From positions 1 to 16,620 of the forward strand of contig DNWZ01000740.1 of the NCBI GenBank assembly GCA_003506095.1: a stretch of 16,620 nucleotides of DNA. Direction: 5' to 3'. A program made the translations under genes and the position numbers. This DNA comes from Planctomycetaceae bacterium (GTDB lineage Bacteria > Planctomycetota > Planctomycetia > Pirellulales > Pirellulaceae). Below are positions 7,293 through 13,617 of this stretch, one piece after another. Below the pieces are notes generated by a model. The model saw nothing but the letters and a program-made list of their open reading frames with translations, was not told the DNA's origin and made no database searches. Within the stretch, counting starts at the first letter, position 1, and each line of letters opens with the position of its first letter.

Positions 7293-7334
7293 GCCACGCA
7301 CGGACTGCGTGATGGCTCCATCTTTGTAGTTTTT
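7291..7334 (+). terminator. Terminator-like hairpin overlapping the stop of Cys-rich gene 1
   Basis: GAGCCACGCA (7291-7300) pairs with TGCGT (7306-7310) and GGCTC (7314-7318), with a three-base bulge (7311-7313). The following sequence contains TCTTT and TTTTT (7330-7334). It begins within the TGA stop. The T-run is 11 bases from the stem, so termination would be partial. Confidence 0.4.
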
Positions 7335-7407
7335 CCTGTTCTCACGAACCGGCTGCAAGCTGATGGTGCGCTTAATGTTCAACCTAAATTAATGAGAGAA
7401 AACTGAG

Positions 7408-7707
7408 ATGTTTAAGTCGATAGCGATTGTTTTGTCGATGTTGGTTGTTGGTGCTTCCAGTGGTTTGGCACTCCGTCCAAGTGCTGATGCTGCGGTTGCT
7501 GGTTCCGCTGTGACTTGCCCATGTGGCCAGTGCGAAACGGGTTGCAATTGCTGCAACGAAGGCGAATGCACCTGTGCGGCATGTGCCTGCGAAGTTTGCG
7601 AGAGTGGCACTTGCGGAAACGCCACGTGCTGTGCCAGCGAACTGTCTTGCCCTGCGGGTGATTGCAACGCAGATTTGCAGTGCAGTGGATCAAGCTGCAA
7701 TCGCTAG
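7408..7707 (+). CDS. Exported cysteine-rich protein 2, metallothionein-like composition
   Basis: A 99-residue protein with a signal peptide (MFKSIAIVLSMLVVGASSGLA, followed by an Ala-rich stretch ending near SADA/AVAG) and then a 64-residue segment with 18 cysteines. The repeating forms are CPCGQC, CNCC, CTCAACAC, GTCGNATCC, and single cysteines about 4-7 apart near the end. Charged residues are mostly acidic (Glu, Asp), as in many metal-binding peptides. It could bind thiophilic metals, or be a disulfide-knotted secreted peptide. ATG 7408 is preceded by a modest GAGAG (7394-7398). No family recognised; sequence similarity to the upstream Cys-rich protein is limited to composition. The next plus-strand gene is 376 bases away, behind a strong terminator, so its transcript probably ends near 7933. 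Confidence 0.65.
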   Translation: MFKSIAIVLSMLVVGASSGLALRPSADAAVAGSAVTCPCGQCETGCNCCNEGECTCAACACEVCESGTCGNATCCASELSCPAGDCNADLQCSGSSCNR

Positions 7708-7730
7708 TCCAACCGCGAAGAGTTTGCCCA

Positions 7731-7778
7731 TTGGGTTGCCGGCCAGGACACCTTTGGGATGTCCCAGGGCTAACCCAA
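7731..7778 (+). other. Long stem-loop in the 3' region of Cys-rich gene 2
   Basis: TTGGGTTGCC (7731-7740) pairs with GGC-t-AACCCAA (7768-7778), and inside it GGACA (7746-7750) pairs with TGTCC (7760-7764), leaving a 9-base loop. No T-run follows, so it is not a classical intrinsic terminator. It may stabilise the 3' end of the upstream message or be part of a small RNA. Seen directly as sequence; the folding is inference. Confidence 0.35.
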
Positions 7779-7891
7779 ATTGACTTGATTGCGAAAGCAT
7801 TGTGAAAGTTTGGGTGATGGTCATCAGGTGGGTTTTTCGAACCATGCATCGGCAGTGACGAAAGATTCGCGCCGGTCGGTTGCGTGTTGAC

Positions 7892-7933
7892 AGAGCCAAT
7901 CGCGGAGGGATCCTCAGCGATTGGCTCTTCTTT
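7892..7933 (+). terminator. Strong rho-independent terminator
   Basis: AGAGCCAATCGC (7892-7903) is perfectly complementary to GCGATTGGCTCT (7917-7928), giving a 12-bp stem. GAGG and CCTC inside extend it beyond one mismatch, leaving a 3-base loop. TTCTTT (7928-7933) follows. It lies 184 bases after the stop of Cys-rich gene 2 and 150 bases before the POTRA gene, so it separates the two transcripts. Confidence 0.8.
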
Positions 7934-8032
7934 CAACTGGAACTCCAAATTTTATCGAACCAGACGGCCAGTTAGCGATAAAAAGGTCCAGATGCTGGCT
8001 AAACTCGGCTTGTCCCGGATTGCGAGTGATTG

Positions 8033-8065
8033 GTACGTAACACACTTAAGTTTGTTGTTTCGTAC
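8033..8065 (+). promoter_or_regulatory. Hairpin/dyad just before the ribosome site of the POTRA gene
   Basis: GTACG (8033-8037) pairs with CGTAC (8061-8065), enclosing an 18-bp near-palindrome at 8039-8056 (AACA-c-ACTT/AAGT-t-TGTT, one mismatch). It ends five bases before the Shine-Dalgarno AAGGAG (8071-8076). It could be a DNA operator or an mRNA structure in the leader that controls translation. The 375-base gap 7708-8083 otherwise holds only the two hairpins listed separately. Confidence 0.35.
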
Positions 8066-8083
8066 TGATAAAGGAGCCAAAGC

Positions 8084-9478
8084 ATGCCGCAGCGGCCAAA
8101 CATTCTAGCAATCATCATTGTGCTAGCGATTGCCCCATCGGCGGGCACTGTCGCGATTGCGCAGTTCGGTGGTGGTGGCGGCCCTTCTGGTGGTGGTGCT
8201 GATGCCCCCGGTCCGCAGCAGCGGCCCGCATTTCGCGACTTCATTCACGAACATGGCGGCGTCAAACCGCCGCCGCAAGCGGGCGATAAGGTTGTCGCAG
8301 ATGTCACCATTTCGGGAAACACGACGATCAGCACAGACAAGGTGTTTCAGAAACTGCGAACCAAAAAAGACCGATTCTATGAGTTCGAAACGGTGTTAGC
8401 AGACATACGCCGCTTGCATGAAATCTTTGAGCACGCCACGTATAAACTCGAAGAACGTCCCGACGGGATCGTGGTGCGGTTTACCGTCCGTGAACGTCCA
8501 TCGATCACCAAGGTGATTTATCATGGAAACCGAGCGATTAATGATCGCGATCTGAATGGGCGGTCGGGGGTTTCTATTGGCGATCCTTTGAATGAGTTTT
8601 CAATCGAGTCGGGGCGTCGACGTTTGATTGATTACTATCGCGATGAGGGATTCAATCAAGCAACAATCTCGACGGTAATGGGATTAGACAACGATCCCAA
8701 TGGCGTGCTGTTTCGCATCAACGAAGGTCCCAAAGAACGAATCGCGGCGATCAATATCCAAGGCAGCACGATCGTCAGCGAAGCGAGGTTGAAGAAAATC
8801 ATCAACAGTCGCGGGCCGATGGCTGGTGTTTTGCGACACTTAAACAATACTGCCGACCTGTCGGTGGTTAACCAAGATGTCAAAGTACTGGAGGCCTATT
8901 ATCATAATCTGGGATTTTTGACCGCCACAGTCGGACGCCGTTTGTCCTACGACGAGTCTGGCAAATGGTTGACCGTAACGTTTGTGGTCAATGAAGGCGT
9001 TCGATACAGCGTAAACGAGGTCCGGATCATTGGGAATCGTTACATCAATACCGATTCATTAATGGAAAGGTTGACGCTCAAGCCAGGTGACCAATTTGAT
9101 GGCACACTGATGCGAAAAGACGTCGCAGAGATCATTTATGGTTATGGTTCGTTCGGCTTCATCTACGCAGAAGTCCAGCCCCAAACTGTAATGAGAGATG
9201 AAAATGATTTGGTCGATTTGGTATATCGGATCGAGGAAGGCGATAGGTGGAAGATCCGAAATATCAATATTAATATTGACGGCGACCCCAATTTAATGAA
9301 AGACACCACCCTGCTAAATCAAATCGACTTGGTTGAGGGTGAGTTCATCAACCGCAGGACTTTGGAGTTAAACCGCCGGCGGATCGAACGTTTGAGCCTA
9401 CTGGAAGCCAACGCCGCAGTGGCCGATCCGCCAGACATCCGTGTGATTCCGCTGGATGAAACCGATGAAAATTATTAA
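8084..9478 (+). CDS. POTRA-only BamA-like outer-membrane assembly protein (no beta-barrel)
   Basis: A 464-residue exported protein. The signal peptide is MPQRPNILAIIIVLAIAPSAGTVAIA, cleaved before QFGG; a Gly-rich and Pro-rich spacer runs to about residue 65. Five POTRA repeats follow, each with a V.I.GN-type first strand: P1 about 69-138 (ADVTISGNTTIS), P2 139-216 (TKVIYHGNRAIN), P3 217-306 (AAINIQGSTIVS), P4 307-387 (NEVRIIGNRYIN), P5 388-457 (NININIDGDPNL). Most domain ends show the (I/V)NEG or IEEG turn. In BamA these domains receive unfolded barrel proteins in the periplasm and lead straight into the membrane barrel; here the chain stops at DENY. The barrel is in the next gene. Shine-Dalgarno AAGGAG (8071-8076) supports the ATG. 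Confident for the domain family; whether the two products form one machine is inference. Confidence 0.85.
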   Translation: MPQRPNILAIIIVLAIAPSAGTVAIAQFGGGGGPSGGGADAPGPQQRPAFRDFIHEHGGVKPPPQAGDKVVADVTISGNTTISTDKVFQKLRTKKDRFYEFETVLADIRRLHEIFEHATYKLEERPDGIVVRFTVRERPSITKVIYHGNRAINDRDLNGRSGVSIGDPLNEFSIESGRRRLIDYYRDEGFNQATISTVMGLDNDPNGVLFRINEGPKERIAAINIQGSTIVSEARLKKIINSRGPMAGVLRHLNNTADLSVVNQDVKVLEAYYHNLGFLTATVGRRLSYDESGKWLTVTFVVNEGVRYSVNEVRIIGNRYINTDSLMERLTLKPGDQFDGTLMRKDVAEIIYGYGSFGFIYAEVQPQTVMRDENDLVDLVYRIEEGDRWKIRNININIDGDPNLMKDTTLLNQIDLVEGEFINRRTLELNRRRIERLSLLEANAAVADPPDIRVIPLDETDENY

Positions 9479-9594
9479 GTGTCCCTTCAATAAGAGACCT
9501 GACGCTCTCCTGCGAGGCACAAGACCAATGAAATCGATACGCATCCAAAGGGCAAGTCCCCCTTTCGAATAGGTTCCAAATTGATTCCTTGGCG

Positions 9595-9656
9595 GCCTCA
9601 TTTCAAAAACCGCCTCATTTACTTCGCTTGACAACAACAAAGCCGTTTTAACACCA
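9595..9656 (+). promoter_or_regulatory. Possible promoter/regulatory region of the barrel gene
   Basis: A perfect -35 box TTGACA (9628-9633) is seen, but only a poor -10 (TAACAC at 9649-9654, 15 bases later). Just upstream, the 9-base word GCCTCATTT is repeated directly at 9595-9603 and 9612-9620, a 17-base period. GGCGG (9591-9595) and CCGCC (9610-9614) form a small inverted repeat there. It suggests the barrel gene can be expressed on its own from the 238-base gap, but no start point is certain. Confidence 0.25.
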
Positions 9657-9716
9657 CATTCGATGTTCGTGTTGTCAAGTTCACGGCAAGTCGTTTCCGG
9701 TACGGATACCGCACTC

Positions 9717-11420
9717 ATGACAGAATCGAAACGCACGCCCAGATCGCGATATTGGATTGTTCCATTTGGAGCCGTCCTTTTCGCCGCTGGCTGCAATCAA
9801 TTGGCGCCCGGGATTGCGCCGATCTCGGAGTTTCCGTTAGCCTCGACGAATGAGGCAGAAGACGACGAATTCACATCGGAATCAAGGTTCCTCGATATCG
9901 ATGCCGATGCCGATGAAGGCAGCGGGCGTTATGTGGCAAGGCAATTCCCTCAGAACTATGCGCCCCAGGCTGGTGGCTTTAACAATCTACCGGCGCCTGT
10001 TCAAGCACCGTCACCTAATCAGCCGCCGTCTGCTTACCAGGTTCAACCTGGCTTGCAAAATCCGAATGGATACCAGCCACCCCCGACCTACCAGCCCCCG
10101 ACCTATCAGTCGGTACCTCAAACGTCTTACCCTTCAGGTCAGCCTTCCACGGGCACCTTCATCCCGCCTGGCGGAGTACCTGTTGGACAACCTCAACCTG
10201 AATTTTCTGCGTCAGGCATCGATTCGTCTGCTGTGCCATTCTATCCCGGCGGTCCGATCGCGGATTCGATTTACGGGTCTCAAGGTGCGATCGATCCTTA
10301 TTCGGGTGCGTCCACAGCACCACCCGTATTCGTGCCCAACACACGCATGGCTGACTTGGAATTGACCGGCGTACCGGCTCGGACGGGTCGAATCATGTTC
10401 GGCGGTGCGGTTAACAGCGATGCAGGCGTGACGGGCCAAGTCACCATTGATGAACGAAATTTCGACATCACCCGCTGGCCAACAAGCTTCCAAGATTTTG
10501 CGAATGGCACCGCATTTCGTGGCGCCGGACAGACATTTCGTGTCGAAGCAGTGCCAGGATCGTTGTTTAAACGCTATACCATCAGTTTCGCTGATCCCAA
10601 TCTGCTGGGCTACTTGCCGGTCAGCCTCGGCGTTTCAGGGTTCTTGTATGATCGCCGTTTTCAAGATTTTGATGAAGAACGTTTAGGTGGACGAGTAAGC
10701 TTTGGATATCGCGTTACACCGGACTTGTCACTTTCCGCAGGCGTAACCGGCCAGAATGTAAGAATTCATCGTCCAAGAGTTTTAGGTGTCGCGCCTTTGG
10801 ATGACGTGCTTGGCGACAATGAGCTTTACAGTGGCGAATTCAGACTGACCCACGACACTCGGGACAGCCCGTTTCAACCGAGTGAAGGTCACTTTTTTGA
10901 ATTCGGATATGAACGAGCATTTGGTGATTTTGATTATAACCGTTTTGAGGTTGAGAACCGCAACTATATGTTAGTCGCGCAGCGTGCAGACGGTTCTGGT
11001 AAACAGACCATCACGCTCGGAACCAGACTTGGGTTCAGTGGCGAGGACACTCCATTGTTTGAAAATTACTTCGCCGGTGGATACTCGACTCTTCGGGGCT
11101 TCGATTTCCGTGCCGCAAGTCCCATGGTTGGCGGTGTGCAGGTTGGTGGTCGGTTCCAATGGCTGAACTCATTGGAATACATGTTTCCGATCACTGCAGA
11201 TGATGCGTTTCGCGGAGTCGCGTTTGTCGATTTCGGCACCGTCGAACGGGACATCGAGATCAAAAAGGATAACTTTCGAGTCGCACCCGGTGTCGGATTG
11301 CGAATCGCAATTCCGATGCTCGGTCCGGCACCGCTGGCCTTTGACTTCGCTTACCCGATCACACAAGCAGACACCGATGAGCGGCGCGTCTTTAGTTTTT
11401 ATATGAGTGCGGTTCGTTGA
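9717..11420 (+). CDS. BamA-type outer-membrane beta-barrel (bacterial surface antigen family) with lipoprotein N-terminus
   Basis: A 567-residue protein. ATG 9717 is followed by a basic n-region, a hydrophobic core (IVPFGAVLFAAG) and C26, a lipobox-like site (AAGC), so a lipid anchor is predicted. After an acidic stretch (EAEDDEF, DADADEG) comes a Pro/Gln/Tyr-rich low-complexity tether (about 75-205) with YQPPPTYQPPTYQ-like repeats. The remaining 360 residues are the C-terminal barrel of the BamA/TamA family: the conserved LFKRYTISFADPNLLG, THDTRDSPFQPSEG (388 region), and YSTLRGF (about 456-462), equivalent to the (V/I)RG(F/Y) lock motif of loop 6 in BamA. POTRA domains are absent and sit in the preceding gene. 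The frame is open to ATG 9663, but that start has no Shine-Dalgarno and moves the signal peptide inward. Role: likely insertion of outer-membrane proteins together with the POTRA protein. Confidence 0.82.
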   Translation: MTESKRTPRSRYWIVPFGAVLFAAGCNQLAPGIAPISEFPLASTNEAEDDEFTSESRFLDIDADADEGSGRYVARQFPQNYAPQAGGFNNLPAPVQAPSPNQPPSAYQVQPGLQNPNGYQPPPTYQPPTYQSVPQTSYPSGQPSTGTFIPPGGVPVGQPQPEFSASGIDSSAVPFYPGGPIADSIYGSQGAIDPYSGASTAPPVFVPNTRMADLELTGVPARTGRIMFGGAVNSDAGVTGQVTIDERNFDITRWPTSFQDFANGTAFRGAGQTFRVEAVPGSLFKRYTISFADPNLLGYLPVSLGVSGFLYDRRFQDFDEERLGGRVSFGYRVTPDLSLSAGVTGQNVRIHRPRVLGVAPLDDVLGDNELYSGEFRLTHDTRDSPFQPSEGHFFEFGYERAFGDFDYNRFEVENRNYMLVAQRADGSGKQTITLGTRLGFSGEDTPLFENYFAGGYSTLRGFDFRAASPMVGGVQVGGRFQWLNSLEYMFPITADDAFRGVAFVDFGTVERDIEIKKDNFRVAPGVGLRIAIPMLGPAPLAFDFAYPITQADTDERRVFSFYMSAVR

Positions 11421-11611
11421 GCCAATCGGCCCATGATGCTTGATTCGGGCTACGATAGCTGCTCTACATCGCCAAGGTCGCCTCTGGTGTTGGCCGACCT
11501 CTGCAACCGCGCGATGGATTCCGCTTGATGCTGTCCGGCAAGCACCAGATAGATCAGTAAAAGTGCGAATTGTTTTTTGATTGGACAAGGACAACGGATG
11601 ATCAATGAACT

Positions 11612-11821
11612 TCATCGATTGGCCGCGGACGCGCGTTCGATGAGGGTGAAATGAATCGCTAGGTTCAATGATGGATTGAAACCAAATCCCAGCGGTTGCG
11701 GCGACCAGTATTCTTCGGTAGACCGCGCGATGAGTGCATTTAGCAATCGGTCTTTGCTGGGGAAATGCTGAACGAGGCCCCCTTGGCTGATGCCCGCATG
11801 TTGGCACGCCGCGACATTCAT
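11612..11821 (-). pseudogene. TetR-family regulator remnant (partial DNA-binding domain)
   Basis: The frame encodes AGISQGGLVQHFPSKDRLLNALI, a good match to helices 2-4 of the TetR DNA-binding domain (typical AGvS.G.ly.HF.sKe.Ll.Al). The expected first helix, about 25 residues before AGIS, is missing: the frame has a TAA stop about 15 codons upstream of the ATG at 11821. After the domain the chain ends at residue 69, so the ligand-binding domain (about 130 more residues) is also absent, and no other minus-strand frame downstream continues it. This indicates a degraded gene rather than a small functional one. A 20-bp dyad lies just upstream, and the next plus-strand gene starts 134 bases away. 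The rest of 11421-11954 (534 bases) has no other gene that I can support; 11475-11500 contains a small inverted repeat AGGTCG/CGACCT. Confidence 0.5.
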
Positions 11822-11833
11822 GGATTTCGTTCG

Positions 11834-11853
11834 TACCGGCCGGCTGGTCGGTA
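11834..11853. promoter_or_regulatory. 20-bp dyad next to the TetR remnant (candidate TetR-type operator)
   Basis: TACCGgCC (11834-11841) and GGtCGGTA (11846-11853) are inverted repeats with one mismatch and a 4-base centre. Length and symmetry fit a TetR-family operator. It sits 13 bases upstream of the remnant's ATG. Assignment is inference. Confidence 0.4.
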
Positions 11854-11896
11854 TGTAAGGATCTTATTCTCTGAGTGGTTCGTGCGTCGAGGATTG

Positions 11897-11917
11897 CGTT
11901 ACACTGGAGATTTCTCC
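11897..11917 (+). promoter_or_regulatory. Possible promoter -10 (TACACT) and dyad before the oxidoreductase gene
   Basis: CGTTACACT (11897-11905) contains a four-of-six match to the -10 hexamer (TACACT) and is followed directly by the dyad GGAGA-tt-TCTCC (11906-11917). It lies about 50 bases upstream of the ATG at 11955. The same nine-base word occurs at 13552-13560 at a similar distance before the symporter gene. No clear -35 is seen. Low confidence. Confidence 0.25.
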
Positions 11918-11954
11918 TCCCCTATGACAGTTCCCTTGATTTTCGGAGCCCCCT

Positions 11955-13136
11955 ATGGATCGGCGTGATTTTCTAACCGTGTCAATCGCCGGTGCTCTTC
12001 ATGTTTCATGCTGCGACGCGAACGAATCGTCGCCACTGCGAGTTGCGGTGATCGGTCATACCGGCCGGGGTGATTATGGGCACGGCCTGGATACCGCATG
12101 GTTGCGAATTGCCGAGACACAGATTGTTGCGGTTGCCGACGCGGACCAAGCGGGCCTGACTGCGGCAAAGAAGCGTCTGCGAGTGGAGGCCGGTTTTCTG
12201 GATTACCGCGAACTGCTGGAAACAATTCGGCCCGAGATTGTGGCGGTTTGTTCACGGCACCCTGACCAACATTGCGACATGATCGTTGCGGCCGCCGGGG
12301 CGGGTGCGAAGGCGATTTATGTGGAGAAGCCGTTTTGCCGAACTCCGGCCGAAGCAGATGCGATTTCTGTGGCTTGCGCATCCAGCGGAACGAAATTGGC
12401 GATTGCCCACCGAAATCGATATCACCCGACGCTGCAGGCGATTGATCGGTTGATTGCCGCTGGCGGGATTGGCAAGCCGCTTGAGATTCGTGGCCGCGGC
12501 AAAGGTGATCGTCGTGGTGGTGCGGAAGACCTTTGGGTGCTCGGTTCGCACGTGCTGAACCTCGTCCATTATTTCGGGGGAGTGGCGAAAACGTGTTCGG
12601 CGGTCCTGCGGCAGGACGGTCAACCGATCACTGCCCAGCATGTTCGCCAGGGTGGCGAGGCGTTAGGACCAATCGGCGGCAATGAACTTCATGCCCGTTA
12701 CGAGATGTCCGGCGGCCTGGTTGCCTATTTCGATTCGATTGCAGGCGATGGCACTGCCAGCGAGGGCTTTGGGCTGAGGATCATTGGCAGCGAGGGGGTG
12801 ATCGACATCAAGTGCGATCAGTTTCCGATCGCCCATCTGATTCCGGGGAATCCTTGGCGAAAACCAACCGAGCCGGCACGGTGGATCGAGATCACATCCG
12901 CTGGTGTGGGCAAACCGGAACCTATCGCTGATTTGACCAGCGAGATTTCGGGCCATATTCTGCCTATCCGCGATTTGTTGGGCACGCTGGGCACAGACCG
13001 ACAACCGCTGTGCTCCATCGAAGAAGGTGCGATGACGGTTGAAATGATCTGCGCAACGTTCGCGTCGCATCGAGCGGAGGGACGCAGGGTTGAGATTCCT
13101 TTGGCAAATCGCGAGAACGAATTGACCAATCTGTGA
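11955..13136 (+). CDS. Gfo/Idh/MocA-family oxidoreductase, Tat-targeted
   Basis: A 393-residue NAD(P)-dependent dehydrogenase of the glucose-fructose oxidoreductase family. An N-terminal Tat signal is visible (MDRRDFLTVSIAGALHVSCC, RRDFL motif), so the protein is probably exported folded to the periplasm; a lipid anchor on the cysteines is possible but the site is weak. The Rossmann fold starts LRVAVIGHTGRGDYG (residues 28-42), the variant glycine loop common in this subfamily. The signature EKP is at 124-126 (YVEKPFCRT), followed by H199 in LGSHVLNLVHYF, equivalent to the catalytic GTHxxD site. Substrate is likely a sugar or cyclitol derivative, not deducible here. Shine-Dalgarno GGAG (11945-11948) is 6 bases from the ATG. 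It converges on infA, with only 14 bases between the stops. Confidence 0.85.
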   Translation: MDRRDFLTVSIAGALHVSCCDANESSPLRVAVIGHTGRGDYGHGLDTAWLRIAETQIVAVADADQAGLTAAKKRLRVEAGFLDYRELLETIRPEIVAVCSRHPDQHCDMIVAAAGAGAKAIYVEKPFCRTPAEADAISVACASSGTKLAIAHRNRYHPTLQAIDRLIAAGGIGKPLEIRGRGKGDRRGGAEDLWVLGSHVLNLVHYFGGVAKTCSAVLRQDGQPITAQHVRQGGEALGPIGGNELHARYEMSGGLVAYFDSIAGDGTASEGFGLRIIGSEGVIDIKCDQFPIAHLIPGNPWRKPTEPARWIEITSAGVGKPEPIADLTSEISGHILPIRDLLGTLGTDRQPLCSIEEGAMTVEMICATFASHRAEGRRVEIPLANRENELTNL

Positions 13137-13150
13137 ACCCTGAGACCGAA

Positions 13151-13372
13151 CTAGCGTTCGCGGAAAACGATCCGCCCTTTGGTGAGATCGTAGGGCGACA
13201 GTTCGACACGAACTTTGTCACCAGGCACGATCCGAATAAAGTGCTTGCGCATCCGACCAGCGACGTGAGCCATCACTTCGGTACCGGTTTCAAGCTGAAC
13301 GCGAAAACGCGTGTTGGCGAGCGCCTGGGTTACGGTGCCTTCGACTTCGAAAGCTTCTTCCTTTTTGGCCAA
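13151..13372 (-). CDS. infA: Translation initiation factor IF-1
   Basis: A 73-residue S1/OB-fold protein starting AKKEEAFEVEGTVTQALANT after the initiator, and ending in PYDLTKGRIVFRER; the strand pattern FRVQLETGTEVMAHVAGRMRKHFIRIVPGDKVRVEL is the classic IF-1 core. It binds the 30S A-site with IF-2 and IF-3 during initiation. The start is at 13372 as TTG: an in-frame TGA lies 7 codons upstream, and the only nearby ATG is in another frame. AAAAGG about 10 bases upstream could serve as a Shine-Dalgarno. A minus-strand TATAAA (13440-13445) is a plausible -10 box. It converges on the oxidoreductase gene and is divergent from the symporter. Confidence 0.95.
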   Translation of the reverse strand: MAKKEEAFEVEGTVTQALANTRFRVQLETGTEVMAHVAGRMRKHFIRIVPGDKVRVELSPYDLTKGRIVFRER

Positions 13373-13439
13373 GTGTAAAAAACCTTTTCATTGGGTGGGC
13401 ATGAAGCCGGGCCATCCCGACTTCGGCAGTTGGCTCGGT

Positions 13440-13445
13440 TTTATA
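13440..13445 (-). promoter_or_regulatory. Candidate -10 box of infA
   Basis: TATAAA on the minus strand, five of six consensus bases, about 70 bases upstream of the infA start. The sequence at the -35 position (TATCCG with 17-base spacing, or TTATCC with 18) is poor, so only the -10 is suggested. Confidence 0.35.
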
Positions 13446-13494
13446 GCAGATAGCACGGCATTCGGATAAGGGAAAGAATTGCGACGAACAAGGA

Positions 13495-13540
13495 TTTTGG
13501 CAATTTTGGCAATTGCGCGCTGTTTTTGGCATGCGCAAAA
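13495..13540. repeat. Three TTTTGGCA repeats with an imperfect dyad between infA and the symporter
   Basis: TTTTGGCA occurs at 13495-13502, 13504-13511 and 13524-13531. The third overlaps an imperfect 18-bp dyad, TTTT..GCATGC..AAAA (13523-13540). They lie in the divergent 245-base gap and may bind a regulator of infA, of the symporter or of both. Function is inference. Confidence 0.35.
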
Positions 13541-13551
13541 GGGTGCCGGGT

Positions 13552-13560
13552 CGTTACACT
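13552..13560 (+). promoter_or_regulatory. Possible promoter element CGTTACACT before the symporter
   Basis: Contains TACACT, a four-of-six match to a -10 box, 58 bases before the start codon, identical in nine bases to the word before the oxidoreductase gene. An alternative -10 is GATAAT (13584-13589), nearer the gene. No clear -35 for either. Confidence 0.2.
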
Positions 13561-13617
13561 CCGCCAAAATTTTGTATCGACAAGATAATTTAGGCGACAC
13601 TGCAGGAGTCACTCGGA

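Noticed and set aside
7412..7948. 178-residue minus-strand ORF rich in His, Arg, Gln
   Set aside because: It is the mirror of the Cys-rich gene 2 codons and runs through the strong terminator hairpin; no signal or motif.
7884..8108. 74-residue plus-strand ORF
   Set aside because: It spans the terminator at 7892-7933 and overlaps the start of the POTRA gene in another frame.
11475..11500. Inverted repeat AGGTCG/CGACCT after the barrel gene as a terminator
   Set aside because: The loop is 14 bases and no T-run follows, so it is a poor terminator candidate.
11169..11807. 212-residue minus-strand ORF
   Set aside because: More than a third is antisense to the barrel gene; the rest does not continue the TetR domain and has no family resemblance.
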